DNA of 64,000 nucleotides from Ampelocalamus luodianensis (GCA_036346255.1 CM070632.1:20725408-20789407), one strand, 5' to 3'. Counted from the stretch's first letter, positions 21,637 through 34,830 are shown. The notes: generated by a model from the letters alone, not told the origin. Program-made: numbers and translations.

Positions 21637-24020
21637 TGTAATACCTCGAATATCAAATAGAGAGAACATATTATTCGGAAGAGAAATTTATTCAAATTTG
21701 AATGCACTAAAGTTTAGAGGAAAATTGAAAGAAAATTCAGGATTTGAGAGAGGATTGGACCTTGGCTTTTAGCCCAAGGTGTCCTAGCCAAGTGGGCGGC
21801 CTTGTAGTGGAGTCAAGAAGGGGGTCTCCTTCCCCAAAACCTACCCTCTGCTACAGTACCGCGCATGCTGTAGCCTGCAGATCTGTAGCAGCCCCCTCCG
21901 TCTTTGCTCTACCAAGATGAGGAAGAAGCTCAGGTGCCGCCCATGGTGGAAGGAGAAGAAGGGAGAAGGAGAAAGGAGGAGGAAGATCATCTTCTCCAAG
22001 GTTCTCCCACCTACGTCCTGGTTGCTACAAGGGTAACGAGTGCCGATCCTCATCGTTTGATTAGTGGTAGATGTGTTTTGGTTCAATTTTGATTAGATCG
22101 ATTTGCTGCGGGTAGAAATTCGATTCTGTCCAGATTGTTGCGTGGACTTTTTCGTGATGTTAGAGGCCGAATTTGAGTTTCCCATCTCCTAAAGATATGT
22201 AGGTCTTGTTCTTAGCTTTCGGTGGCCGCCAAGATCACCTAATTCCGACTTTCGAGTCAAAAGTTATGATAGATTTAATATCTGCTGTCCAGAATCCTGA
22301 CGAGAATTAGCAGTCTCTGTTTAGGTTGATATATGGCCTAGTTAGAGGGTGATTCAGAGGTCTTGCCCATAACAAATTTTGAAGGTGATATCACTAGCTT
22401 TCAGGATTGATAAAGAACACCTCATTTGGATTTATAGATCAAAAGTTATGCACTTTTCTTTGTGACTGTCCAGATTGTAGATCAGTCTGTCCAGATTGTA
22501 TGTCAGTTTCTATCTTTAGTTTTGACCCGTGTGCCACTTTTTGTTAAAGGAAAAATTTGAATGTCGTGCCAACTAGTTTATTGTAGGTAATTTCATAACC
22601 TTTTCAGATTGTTAAAGAACGCTCAATTCGGAGTTGTAGATTAAAAGTTATGGTTGTTTTAGTATTGCTGTCCTGTTTGTTCAGACAGAAGCTGTGCTGC
22701 TGTTTTGTTTTCTTTATTAGAAGTTTATTGGCCGAATTGGGAAATCTCATCAACTTGAATGTTATAGATATGTTCGTTAAGATGAGGTAGGATCTGGACT
22801 CATCTCATTTCGAGTCCCACGTCATTAACTACTGTCATTTTCGTGCTGCTGTCCCGACACGCTTTTGGGTTGCAGCCTGTTTTTCAGATTAGGTTTTATG
22901 GCGATTCCTTGGGAGTTCAAAGGGGTATTGTAGACTATTAATTGGGTTGGATTCTATGTTGTTCTTATTTCGGTTATTTAATTGTTTAGGCCACGAGGCT
23001 ACGGGTTTGGGAGCGCCATCGTTGCATGCTAACGTCATAACGAAGGCAAGTACTTTGTTGCTTTTGAGTCTTTGTGATTGTGAATGTTTTCATGATTATA
23101 GTGTGACATATTGTGTTACCCGAGATGCGGAATTGGTTATGTTCTTTCATTATGTGGAGTATATCTTGAGAGATGGTATTATCACTGCTCATGTTCATAT
23201 CATGCATCCTTTTATTCATGTTATGTCCACGGAGTGGATTGTAAGTCCCACCATTCCAATGTGGGCAAATTTGGACATTGTCATGTCCGTCCACGGAGTG
23301 GATTGAAAGACCCATCAATTCCAAAGATGGGCACGTAAGACCCATCAATTCCAAAGATGGGCAGCTTTGGACACCTATATGAAACGTTCTTCATATAGGA
23401 CTTGGATCCCCGCACTTTTGTTAAGGTGCGGGCTTAAGTGAACACCGACGGTGTGTCACTCACTATACCTGAGATATGCATGTGTGCAGTCCATCCTGAT
23501 TACATTCATTCATTTCATGTTTTCATAAGTGTTCACTCGATGCAAGGTTCGCATTCTTAAATGGTGATGTCCTATTTGTATATGTGTTCTTTTCTTTCAC
23601 TTTGTACTTACGAGTCATGGACTCACTCTTGCGTTGTTTGTTTATTTTAGGTAACCCCGATGTTGGCTCACTTGGGAGGGAGTAGACACGCACTACTCGC
23701 TCACATCATCCTATTCATGTTCAAGATTAAATTTAGTTCTATCTTACATTCGTTAATGATGAACTGTAATAATTAAATTATAATTGGTGAAGGAAGGATA
23801 CCTTCTCCACATAGATGTTGATTTATTACTGCGTGTGAACCTTCTTTATTGATGATCAGTATTAAATAACTTAGAAGGTGAAGGAATGATACCTTCACCA
23901 TGTCCCGTTTAATTTAATGCTGTCTTTAGTTGAAATACTTAGTTCAAATTCTTCTGCATTATGGATGTATGTTAGATGTTTTAGGTGACATCTTGGCTTC
24001 CGAATAGCCAGGGTGTTACA
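21637..24020 (+). repeat. 3' LTR
   Basis: Begins TGTAATACCTCG and ends GGGTGTTACA, followed by the TSD AACAT. Confidence 0.9.
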
Positions 24021-25928
24021 AACATCTTCGTCGGAGACAACTGGAGCAAAGAGGTCGAGGCCATGCTACATTGGGAGTCTAGGAGAATTTCGACAAGACA
24101 GCCAAGCCAGACGCACAAGGAAATCAGGTACCATATGTTGTTTGTAAAATTTGTCATCATGAATTGCCAGCAAAGTCTTCAGGTGGAACGAGGTACTTGT
24201 TTAGATATGCTACAAGATGTAAGGCTAAGCAAGGATTGGTGATGAGGCAGACGCGGCTACAGTACAACCCCGACGGTATGGTACATAGCTGGGACTACGA
24301 TCTTGAGATTGCTTGTCAATCTCTCTGTCGTTTAATTGCTTTTGAGGATTTATCGTTAGGCTTTGGGGAGTCTACTGCTTTCCAAACTTACATTAGGACT
24401 GCGCATAATCCTATATTTTATATCGTTTCTGGACAGATGACAACTAGGGATATACTAAAATACTACAATGAATGTCGTGATAAATTAAAGGAACTATTTA
24501 GTTTGTGCACATTTTCTATGGCCCTGACCTCGGACATATAGAGTGGTCGGGCTAGGAAGGATTATCTTAGCGTAGTTGCTCATTATGTTAATGACAACTG
24601 GGTAATAGAGAAAAGAATTATAGGTTTCAAATTAATTGATGTAGCACACACGGGTGAAAATATTGCAGACTGCATTATCAAAGTTATGAAAGACTTTGGT
24701 CTTACAAATAAAATATTCTCAATTAATTTAGACAATATCGCTTCGAACTCTAGGGCTATAGATATTCTTACTCAAGTGTTGAGTACATACTCCGATTCTT
24801 TCTTGCTACATCAACAATGCGCTTGTCATATTATTAGCCTTATAGTCAAATACGGTTTGAAGAGCTTGACTTCTTATATAAAAGCTTTTCACGATGCGAT
24901 ATCTTACTTGAATAATTCTAACATAAGAAAAGCAACATATAAGAACTTCTGCAGGGTGATGGGTATACGTCCAAGAAAGTTTGGCTGGGACATGCCGGTA
25001 AGATGGAACTCTACTTACTTGATGCTTAAGAGTCTTTTACCATATAAAAGCACCTTTTCGGTTTTTATTCAAACGCACTAACAGAGCACTGACAATAGTG
25101 TGCTATTGACTGAGCAACATTAGTTCCTTGCTGAGAAGATACTTCAGTTTTTAGAATTTTTTTATGAGGCCACTGTTACTTTGTCCGCTATCTATTATCC
25201 AACATCTGCTATTATTATGCATAGTATTTTACAGATTGCTAGTCAATTGAAAAACCATGAAAACGACACAGTTTTACGAGAGACTATTGTTGCTATGAAA
25301 AGTCAATACCTTAAATATTGGAGAGAAATCCTTTTCATATATGTATTTGCATTTATTTTAGATCCTAGAGCTAAAATTGAAGGATTTGCTAATGTTTTTT
25401 TTAATCTTCTTAGTGACGCTACAAGGTTAGACTATTCTAACTATTTTGCAGGTGTTCGTTCTTGATTACATGAGGTTTTTCGAAGGCATGAAAATAAGTT
25501 CTAGGTAGTCCACTTGCAACGACCTCCACTAGCACCCACCTAAAGTAACAAGACAAATCTATGAGGCAAGATTTGTAGTGCAGGCTCTTCCTCCAGGTCC
25601 AGGCTTTCTTCTTCTCTGAACACCTTCTCAACCAAGACCAATCGCTCACCCGAGGAGTAGAGAACTATCCGTCTATCTGGATAGCGATACGGTGGATTTT
25701 AACTCAGAAGGCTTCAAAATTTTGCAATGGTGGCATAGCTATAAGTTAACATATCCCGTGCTATCTATACTTACACGTGATGTGTTAACTGTTCCTGTCT
25801 TAACGGTTTCCTCTGAGTCTGCTTTCTAGTCTTTCTGGAAGAATATTAGAGGAGAGAAGAGCACGTCTCACGAGTGGAGATGGTGGAGATACTTCTAACT
25901 AAAGGACTGAGAACAAGCTGATTTATGA
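24021..25928 (+). pseudogene. hAT transposase (RICESLEEPER/Tam3-like), main part
   Basis: Continues the gene begun at 14890. First comes a BED-finger region read as CKICHHELPAKSSGG, although the downstream His of the finger appears changed. The hAT core follows: LSVVAHYVNDNWVIEKRIIG, INLDNIASNSRAIDIL, CHIISLIVKYGL, WDMPVRWNSTYLMLKSLL and FILDPRAKIEGF. The C-terminal dimerisation region is in another phase: FKILQWWHSYKLTYPVLSI, then DVLTVPVLTVSSESAF, ending near a TGA at 25926-25928. An in-frame TAG at about 24,539 replaces the Trp expected in DIWSGR. Further stops and frameshifts make it inactive as read. Family proteins cut at hAT terminal repeats in the nucleus. Confidence 0.85.
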
Positions 25929-26899
25929 ACACAACACTCTGTGAAAAATTCAGGGTTGTCGGAGGTGTTCGAAAATCTGTACCTAGACAATGACACTTAT
26001 AACAAGGATGTATGTAGAGCTATAGGTTGTACTCTTTTTTCATTGCCAATGTTTTCTTATGTTGATTTTTTCTTGGCAAAGTTTTTAAAGATGCAGTCAT
26101 GTTGAGTTTTTACTTTGCAAAGTTTTTAAAGATGTAGTCATTTGAACATTAATAAAGCTCTTTGTTACATTTTCAATATGATTGTCTTATTTTTTATATT
26201 TTTCTTATGTATTTATGAATTCTTCACATTTTTCTTTTTCTTTTGGTTTTTTTTCTATTTTTTTTAATTTTCAGGCCTAACGGCACGAAAGGCCGATGGG
26301 TCGTGCCTGGGTTACCTCGCCAGTACGTGGGACAACACGACATGGCCTGTTTAACTCGTGGAGCAGAATGGGCCATGCCTAAATGGGTTGTGCCGGCACG
26401 GCCCGTGCGGTGCGGTGCTGGACGGCCCATCTGACCACTACTAGAGTGCAAGAAGCGCTCATCTTGGGTCAAACGAAGAAAGCAATTGAGGTTGAACCAT
26501 AATCGCTAAATGTATGTCTTGGAATAGGAAGTTCAGACTTTATAGGTCATTATGAAAATAACAAGGCAGTGAACATCGATGGTTCATAGGTCCTTGTAGA
26601 AGACCAATACTCTCATATTATGAATGAAATTATGTTTCGCTACATAATATTTCTGGCAAATGGGATGAATAAAGAATATACAGTTAATGTATTATGAAAA
26701 TTTGTATGAAGAGATCCTTGAAGGACTTAGGATTCCTAATGAGAAGGAAAGAAAATCGCAACATATATAAATCTCATACCTATTAATAAGTCTCAATATA
26801 AAGAATGAGCATTTTCCTTGAAGGAATAAGTCAGTAAGTGACTTACCTGTCAATGTCTAAAATCTAACCAATGACTATATAATCCCTAAAAGTGGGTAG

Positions 26900-27437
26900 A
26901 CTTGAAAGAATTTAATTAGCAACCAAAAGACTAGAAGTGTGCTATATAAGGACTTATGTAGTGCATATCCATCAAAAAGATAGTGGAATGGTGATATTCC
27001 CTAGTACCATGATGGTACAAGTATATTGGTGATACTGGCAACATGATTAATCCTCTAACTGCTAAAATTTAAACTGGTGGTATATTACTTTGTAGTGGTA
27101 CAAGCCAATTCTTATAGTTCTACAGAACATACTAATTGGATGTGACTTTGAAAATCCACTCAAAGAAGGTTGCATATTTTTAGCCCGAGATAAAGAGGCT
27201 TAATAAGTTACATCCAGAAGCACATTGCTCCTAAATTATTTTATCCTCGTGATCTCTAGAAGAAGAGTAGGATAAATGTTTAGAAGACTAAACATTGTGA
27301 TAATCCAGTAGATTTACTCACAATATCATTACTTATATTTTATTTTGAAGAAATATGATTACAACATTGGAACAAGAAGGTTCTATCGGATGTCATCTTG
27401 AGAGGGAGCATATATGCTAAATTTGGATCATCATACT
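26900..27437 (+). pseudogene. Remnant of a copia RNase H / 3' end
   Basis: Badly decayed. The clearest stretch reads NPVDLLTISLLIFYFEE around 27,303-27,353, followed after a stop by NIGxR-like residues and a GAGAGGGAG purine run. This is the pattern at the C-terminus of Ty1/copia polyproteins (ADLFTKSLP..., then the polypurine tract). Upstream to 26,451 I see only scattered similarity. No LTRs were found. Confidence 0.4.
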
Positions 27438-27440
27438 TTA

Positions 27441-27890
27441 GAGCATCTATAATAGTTTGTTTCTTAGTTTGTTATTAAGAGGAGAGAGAGTACTCAATCT
27501 AATAAAAAGAAACAAGTCTTCCAATAGATTGTTTCTTAAACTTGTGTTTAAAACTTTAATTGCTACAAGTGTGCAATTTTTTTTATGATCAATAATGAAG
27601 TACAACTTTATAGCCTACATGTTTTAGCTTATTTATCATATCAATAATAAAGTCGGACTGCACAAATGATTACTTGGATATTTTGTTTTAAGACAATGAG
27701 ACCCATAAAACGCGTTTTTAGGTAACAAGTAAGTCTCCAAATAGAGTATTTGGTTGTTTCTTGTGTCTTGGTATTAACAATTTGATAGTTTTTTCATCTA
27801 AAAATAACCTTACCTTCTCTCCTCCACATCACCTAAATACTAATATGATAACTCCTTAGTAACAACTGACGTGAACTATTGTAGATGCTC
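27441..27890. mobile_element. MITE with TTA target duplication
   Basis: Terminal inverted repeats GAGCATCTATAATAGTTTG (left) and GAGCATCTACAATAGTTCA (reverse complement of the right end). Flanking TTA lies at 27438-27440 and 27891-27893. The size is about 450 bp with no coding content. GAGCATCT-ended MITEs with 3-bp TTA duplications fit the PIF/Harbinger type. Confidence 0.8.
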
Positions 27891-27893
27891 TTA

Positions 27894-28348
27894 GACTTCC
27901 ACAAATGGAATCAATTTGATGATCACCACCTAAAGTTACCAAGTTTTTACCACTTAAAAAGGTGTACAATTCGGGAGTACTCCCCTGAATAATAGCTCAT
28001 ATATCTTTCATTTTTTTAAGAATCAAATACTAGATAGAAAGGATAGTAATCCAGAAGATATGATAAGGTTCATTAAGTGTTATATTTTTTTTCTCTTAGT
28101 GAGTTTTACGAAAGGTTTCTCACACGAGGTTTTTAACAAGACAATAAGTGTAATGCAATTTGCGTATGTGATGTACTCTTTTCTCCTATTTTTTTTCTCA
28201 CTGTGATTTTTAATGAATTTTTAATAATACATATGCATGTCACGGTATTTATCTAAGGAGGAGTGTCAAAAAAACCAAGCAGGTTTTGTATCCACGAAGA
28301 ATTGTGGGCTTGTACCAAATACGTTTCCTGTCAGACTCCATCATATTA
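27894..28348. other. AT-rich spacer, nothing recognised
   Basis: No gene, repeat end or RNA signal seen. Confidence 0.4.
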
Positions 28349-28579
28349 TCCTACGGTATAATAGAAGGGAAAGTTCTGCCTCGATTTCGCTGGCCACGTC
28401 GCCCCTTTTTTTGTGTCTGTCCGATCAAGCTTCGTCCATTCCTCGGCCGTCCGATTTTCACGTCCTTTCTGCTGCCTTCGCCTCCCTCCACACGGGCCCA
28501 CGCACGGCCGTGACGCGTCTTGCTTCCTCCACACGCGGGCCCCACGCAGTCTCGCGCGCCCAAAGCTGCGGCTTGCCTC

Positions 28580-28843
28580 TGTTGAGGAACCGTCGCTGGC
28601 GAGTCCAGTCCGATCGTTAACCTCGTAGACAAACTCAGAATCGTAAGAACAATGCATGAACACAAGAACAGAATAAGAGATAGAACACAGAGATATAGGG
28701 GGACGTCTTGCTTCTCTTTATTCCTTCATCCATCGATCAATCCTTTACAATGAATAGCACCCCTATTTATAGGCTACGACCGCTAGGGTTTGGGATGAGG
28801 AGTTCACCTTGGGCCGTGACTCATGGTCCGGCCCTTCTTAACA
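28580..28843 (-). repeat. Copia 3' LTR
   Basis: On the plus strand it runs TGTTGAGGAACC...TTCTTAACA. It is homologous to 35139-35393. Differences include CGCTGGCG against CGGCG, and GCTAGGG against CTGCAGGG. Confidence 0.88.
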
Positions 28844-29129
28844 CTCCCTTGGGCACTCATCCTTCATATCCATGTCTCACAAACTCCATAAAAACCCGTG
28901 GGAAAAATTTGGAGAAAGAGTACATGATACAAGTTCTCACTTGTGATGCACTAATTGCCTCATTAAAAACCTTGGCCGAGAAACTTCAGGAAAACTCGTC
29001 AAGGGAAAAAGAGTACAATCCACCCAATTTCATTTAATCTTCTGGATTTATTCTTTGGGTACTCGATCTTCATGATCAAGCTTTAATAATGAGTTCGTGA
29101 AGGTTCTCCCCCTGAATTCTGCACTTCTC

Positions 29130-32100
29130 TAAGTCTCATCATTCCAATTCACATATGCATCTTTCAAAGTTAGATGCTGCAAGTGACTTAGTGAATAAAT
29201 CTGCAAGATTCTCATATGACTTAGTATGCAGTACTTTAAATATGTTCATCTTTTGCAATTCATGAGCATAGAAGAACTTGGGGTTGATATGCTTTGTGAG
29301 AGGATTCTTCACATAACCCATATGTACTTGTGCAACACAAGCTGCATTTATCTTCATAGATAATAGTGGGGGTTAGTTCGGCATTCAATCCACATGACTG
29401 CTAGATGTGGTGAATCATCCGACGAAGCCAAGCGCATTCTTGTGAGGCCTCATACAATGCTATTATTCTGAGTAGTTCGTCGAAGTCGGCACAAGACTCT
29501 GCTTAGACGATTTTCATGGAATTGCGGTTCCACCACATAGGAATACATAGCATGTTTGCTATTTATCGTATCTGGTCCTACAAGTACCGTTATCCGCATT
29601 GCCATTTATAGTTAAGTCTTTGTTCTTTCAGAGAATGTACTAAATTCTTTGCTTCTTTGGAGGTATCGGAAGATGCCATTTATTCCCTGCCAATGCCTTT
29701 GGTAGGTTCTGCACTATACCTTGCTAGTAGGATCACGGCAAATACAATGTCCGTTCTAGTACAGTTTGTTAAATACATTAGTGCTTCTATTGCACTTCAG
29801 TGTGGGAATTCCGGTCCTAGGACTTCCTCCCCCTCTTCTTTAGGTCTGTACGGGTCTTTGTCTTGCTGCAAAGATCTCCCGACCATTGGCACTTTCAAAG
29901 GGTATGCCTTCGCAAAGTCGAACCTTTCTAACACCTTCTGAGTGTAGGCTGACTAATGCACTAATATCCCTTCAGGGGCATGCTCAAGCTGCAAGCCTAA
30001 GCAATATTTGGTTTTACCCAAACCTTTCTTTTCGGACTCTGACTCCAGGTAAGAGCTTGCTTTCTTAATATCCTTCAGGGTTCCGATGATATTCAGATCA
30101 TCTTCATACTCTAAGATTATACAAAATCCATTCTGGGATCGTCGTATAAATACACAGAGATTATTCTCATTTTTCGTGTGGTCTTTCTTGCATAGAAAGT
30201 TGCTTCAAGAGATTATACCACATTCTCGCTCGATTGCTTAAGTTCGCATAATGACTTTCTCGAGTTTCACACGCATATATTTCTATTTGCTCTGCTTTTG
30301 GTTCGGACGTTGATACATTCAGTATCTTCATATAAATGTCCGAATCCAATATTTCATAAAGGTATCTTGGTACCCATCCATCAATTTCACTTCTAACTTC
30401 AAGTTCATCGCCATTGAGATAAATATTTAAAGGAGTTCCGCCATGACCGGGAATAGGTTTCTTCATAATCATCTTACGGATGTCCAAGAAACCTTGTACA
30501 ACGAGCCTTGCTTCTTTTCATTTCTCTTCAACAAATACCCACTTATACCCTACGGGTGCACAAGGGGAGACGTGCGGCTTATGTGCCCAAACGTCTTTCT
30601 TTTATTCGAAAGAATAATTCAGATTCGATTGCCTTCTCCCAATCTTCTCAATCTGATCTTTTCTTTCATTTATCGAGCGATGCGTGCTCGATCAAGATTG
30701 ATGATTGTGGCAAGTTTCTTTGCAAAGTAAATGTCGACATTGGTCGTTGTCATATTCAAAGATTCTCCGAGGTCATAAAGTTTATAACTATTTCTTCAAG
30801 GGCGATTCTTTTAATGCTTCTACTTGCTCACCGCCGCTTCCAATTACGGGCAAGTCCTTTAGTTTTCGATTCCGATGTGTGCGCACACATCCATGCCGAT
30901 GTTTCCCTTCATGGGGATGTTCAATTCTAGTATGCCTTTTCGAAGGTTCCATACCGATACCAGTCTCAACGGCTCCTTTTGGTTCTGGGCACTTTGATCT
31001 ACGTGTCAAGTCCTTCTTATCCTTTTTCACCAAAGGCGTCCCCGGTTGCCGGATTCGAGGGGCCGGAGTTCTCGTCTTTTAAAGGCCTCTAGACGGGATT
31101 AGGGATACCTTCATTGGTATTTCAACCTCTCCTGCATTGCATGTGCAAATGCTACTTGGTCACGCTCTTCAAATCACTAAAGTGGTTCGACGCTTGATTT
31201 GCTAATATTTGCAAATCTATTATCTTCTGGACTTCAATTGTCTTCTAGACTTCAATTCAACTATCTTCTGGACTGCAATTATCTTCTGGACTTTTGTATT
31301 TGCTTCACTAGTGCGCGGGTCATATGCATAGATTCCAATTATCTTCGGATTTCAATTGTCTTCTAGACTTCAATTGTTTCCGACATTATCATCAATGGTT
31401 GATTTCTCCCTAATGACGGGAAACTAACCTCATCTAATGTACTATCAGCGAATCGGGCATTATACAAATCTCCATTCATATGGTCCAAATACTTGATTAT
31501 GGATGTTGTCTCATAACCAACGTATATCCCAGACTTTCGGAGAAAAACCCATTGCAGTTCGCTGCGGTGGTGGTATAGGTATATAACCCTTGCAAACCAA
31601 CTGCGAAGATGAGAAGTTTTCATCTCGACCCTTGCGCTAGTTGCATAGTTGGATGGATGTTATAGGCCGACGGTCTAAAATTGATGAGAGTCTGCTCGAG
31701 CAGATCGCATGTCCCCAACATATAGTTGGTAAATTACAATTCTTCAAAGTTACGCTAGTCCATTCTGGTGCGGACATGCGGTACAAAATGCTCAATTTTA
31801 ATTCCCATTTTCATGCAATAATCATCAAATGCTTTGAGTGAGTTCTCCATTTGTCCATTGTGTGGACTTCTCATGATGATCGTGAAAATATTTAATTATC
31901 TTCGAGATTGGCTTTGCAAAAGCATGATTTCTGAGACAATAAACATACGTACGACCATTCCGAGGAAGCATCGATAAGCACTATAAAATACCTAATTGAC
32001 CCTTACGGGGTTGTATAGGACCGCAAAGTCTCCTTGGATACGGTCCAGAATGCAGGACTTTATCCTTCGCTTTGAGCAAAGGTCTAATAATTAATTTCCG

Positions 32101-33680
32101 TGGCACATGCGGGCACACAAAATCTTCAGTTCGGAAATTCTTTATATTCATATTATGTCCCCGTGAATTGTTAATTATATCTCTCATTATCCTAAGACCT
32201 AGGCGCATAATCTATCATGCTAGAGATAGATAAGTTCAGAGCTACTAAATACGGTTTTCAAGGCAAAGATAGGCTGCAGTGCCTTAATATTAGTGTAGTA
32301 TAGCCCATTTCATATGAAGGAAGACATTCTAATGCTATTTTTCACTTTCTTCACGCTTTGTAATGAGCAGTATTCTGCACATACTCTTCTTCATCTCTAT
32401 ACGAAACCATTAGCGCAAATATCCTTGAGAGTTCAAGTCGATTCTGGGTACAACAAGTCTTCTTCAATGACCAAAGTTGTGCCCATTGGGAGTATAATTG
32501 TGGCCCTTCCTGAGCCTATTATACAAGTATCGCTGCTTGCGATTGTCGTAAGACTACTAGCATTCTTCTTGATCGATTGAAAAATTTCCATTTCTCTTAG
32601 GATGGTTTTCATTTTGCCGCTACATGCTAAGCACACTTCCTCCATAGGCGCCACACGCGTTTCTAATATAATGTACTTTATTAATATGTAGCGTAAAGCA
32701 AGCAACACATAGATAAAATACTTCAAATATCAGAACGTAACTTGCTATTATAAAACGGAAAAATAAGTCTTGCAGGACTCATAATAAGAATTTAATGCTT
32801 TGCTCTTCTAGAGCTTGCAACCATTATTCAATAATTCAAAATTCTGCTTCAATTACAAACTGCGAGTTTCTATAAAAGATCCGAGTGCCATGCGTGCACT
32901 AGATCTAATAGGCGAAGTATTCAGGAACTTCTGCCTAAATCGGCTCCATGCGCGATCTTCTCCCCTTGGGCAGCTACGGCTGTGGCCGCTGTGATGTCCA
33001 AAGGAGGGATGATAGGGGCTGCTACTGGGCTGTCCACATTCATAAGTGCAGCTAATGGATGTGGATCCTCTGTGCCTGCAATGGCGAGGTATGCCTCATA
33101 CTATCATTTGCCCTTCTTAGACTGGAAAGCATCAATAATGTGCGATGCACGACCTCACCCTTCTTGCTCCTCTCATTTGTGAGAAGCTTCATCACCTTGT
33201 AGCTGCTAGCAGTGGCTTCATGGCCAACATTGCTACTAGGTGGCTGCAAGATGAAGTTCTTTCCTAGAACATCACCTTGAGCTTCCGCAACTTGCATGAT
33301 GTCAATTAATTCGGCATACTTCATGTAACCGTCTTGACGATAGTTGCGTGCGGATTATACCGCGTTTGGGTGAAAGGTAGAAAATCTTCTCCATCTTCTG
33401 CTCATCTGTGATTACATTACCACAGAATTGGAGGCTGATATAAATTCTATACAAATTCGCCATCTTGGTCGGGCTTCTTCAATTCTGATTCGTGATGCCA
33501 GTCATCTTCATATTCATGCAAAAGTTCAAAGGATTACTGCTGGTAATCTGCATAAAATGGTTGCAAAATTCTCACAATGCTCTTCGAACTCGTGTTCAGT
33601 GTTCCGTATTTTTCTATGCATTTTTCATGATTTACTGCTATTTTCAGTGATTAAAAGCAATATAAACAATCACAGATAAT
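29130..33680 (-). pseudogene. Copia gag-pol, decayed
   Basis: Recognisable pieces from 5' to 3' on the minus strand: a Gag region with KYAELIDIMQVAEAQGD (about 33,320-33,050); protease-region residues EVCLACSGKMKTILRE and GSGRATIILPMGTT (about 32,640-32,470), in which the usual DSGTTHTIL motif is altered; the GAG-pre-integrase segment KNFRTEDFVCPHVPRKLIIR and LCGPIQP (about 32,150-32,000); an integrase end with GIYVGYETTSIIKYLDHMNG (about 31,540-31,480); a reverse transcriptase with EYEDDLNIIGT (about 30,120-30,080), in which the second residue of the YxDD box is Glu where Val is usual; and an RNase H end with ENLADLFTKSLAASNFERCI (about 29,210-29,150). Many stops and shifts separate them. 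Confidence 0.85.
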
Positions 33681-33779
33681 CAAAACAGTAAATGCGATAC
33701 ATAAATTGCATAGAAATAACAATAACAAAGTTAAACATGCTTCAAATGCAAAAACTGATTCAAAAATTGAATTCCCGAG

Positions 33780-33985
33780 ACCATTTTCTGCTAGAAAAGG
33801 TATTTTCGGCAAATTCTGCAATTTTCAGGAGTTGACACGCAAAATTTTAGTGCAGAGAAAAATTTGCGCGTAATTTTCCAATTTTCAGGGGGCTTTTCGC
33901 AAAAATTTTCATTTAGCAGTAAAACTTCCTCATAATTTTCAGAATTTAGAGGGTTTATTTGCAAAATTTTCAGTTCTGGAAAAGT
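33780..33985 (-). repeat. Imperfect short repeats in the copia leader
   Basis: Repeated words of the type GCAAAATTTTCAG / AATTTTCAGG occur every 50-60 bases four or so times. They form an AT-rich block between gag and the GC-rich leader. Confidence 0.5.
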
Positions 33986-34149
33986 TTACAAAATTTTGGA
34001 GAAATTCGAGGACCTTTCTCAGAAATTCCACCGACTACCCCCTTTCCTTTCTTTTTTTTTTCTTTCCTCGATTTTTCTTCCGGTTGGGCCTTGCCTGCTG
34101 CCCACACTTGGTCGCCCACTTTGGCCCATGCCTTGGCCGGCTCAAAAGG

Positions 34150-34830
34150 AACCCTTAGGTTTCCTTCCTATGCTCCTAAGAGGCGGTAGAGATCCTCTGG
34201 GCGCGCGCGCAAGTGGCGGCGAGGGCGGCAGCCCTGGGTGGCGCCGGCGTGCCGTCTGCAAGCGCCGACGGTGGCGGCGGCGAAGCGCCATGCGGAGCGC
34301 GTTGGCGGGCGACGGCGCTCGGGTGGCGGCGGCGTGTTTCAACGCGGCACGGGGCTTGGCATATGGCTCGAGGCGGCAGCTCAAGGGACCCGGAGGCGAT
34401 TCAATTGGCGCGGTGGCGCTCGGCGATCGCGCGGTGGCGCCCGGCGGCGGCGGCACACGCGGCCGCCGGCGGGTGGTGCTCGGCGGCTCGGCGGTGGCGC
34501 GGCGCGCTTGCGCGCGCTCGAGCGAGGCGGCGGCAGGTCGCGGTGGTGCGGGCTCCGGCGGCTTGCCGACGGGAATGTGGCGCCGGTGGCTATAGCGGCG
34601 CGGTGGAGGCGGTGCGCCGCGGTGACGTCGCGGGGCCACGCGCTCCTCTCGCTCCTTCTTCTCTTCTTTTTTTCTTTACTTTGCTTGCCGCGTGCCTCGC
34701 CTTTTCTTGCCGATGGTGGTGGAGCTGCTGAGCGCGCGAACGGGCTGAGCCGGCGGAGGCGCGCCGCGCCGCGGCCTTCTGGCGCGACGCGACGGCGAGG
34801 CTGTCGGCGACCACCGCCGCTTGCTCTTCG
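34150..34830. other. Extremely GC-rich block inside the copia leader
   Basis: GGCGGCGGCG-like sequence opens frames in nearly all six phases, none with a domain. Just left of it are a pyrimidine run and GGTTTCCTTCCTATGC. The abrupt composition change and extra length suggest captured host 5'-gene DNA rather than normal copia leader, but no source gene was recognised. Confidence 0.45.

Larger units (their letters stand above)
15038..24020 (+). mobile_element. LTR retrotransposon without coding capacity
   Basis: A complete insertion: TG...CA-type long terminal repeats of about 2.38 kb, a tRNA-iMet-like primer binding site after the left LTR, a purine tract before the right LTR, and a perfect TSD AACAT (15033-15037 and 24021-24025). 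The 4.2-kb interior (17,426-21,622) is AT-rich and has no gag, protease, reverse transcriptase or integrase that I can read in any frame. It resembles non-autonomous large retrotransposon derivatives (LARD-like) or a heavily decayed gypsy element. TGTAATACC...GTTACA termini are typical of grass Ty3/gypsy LTRs. The LTRs are very similar and differ mostly by small indels. Confidence 0.9.
13675..26442 (+). mobile_element. hAT transposon split by an LTR retrotransposon
   Basis: The left end (GAGGTGGCCGGATGG) and the reverse complement of the right end (AGTAGTGGTCAGATGG) are imperfect terminal inverted repeats. Subterminal GGGCCGTGCC-type words lie at both ends. Flanks AGAGTGAA (13667-13674) and AGAGTGCA (26443-26450) form an 8-bp TSD with one mismatch, as expected for hAT. 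Inside is a plus-strand hAT transposase gene with its own TATA box. The element was about 3.8 kb before the 9-kb insertion at 15,038. Confidence 0.75.
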
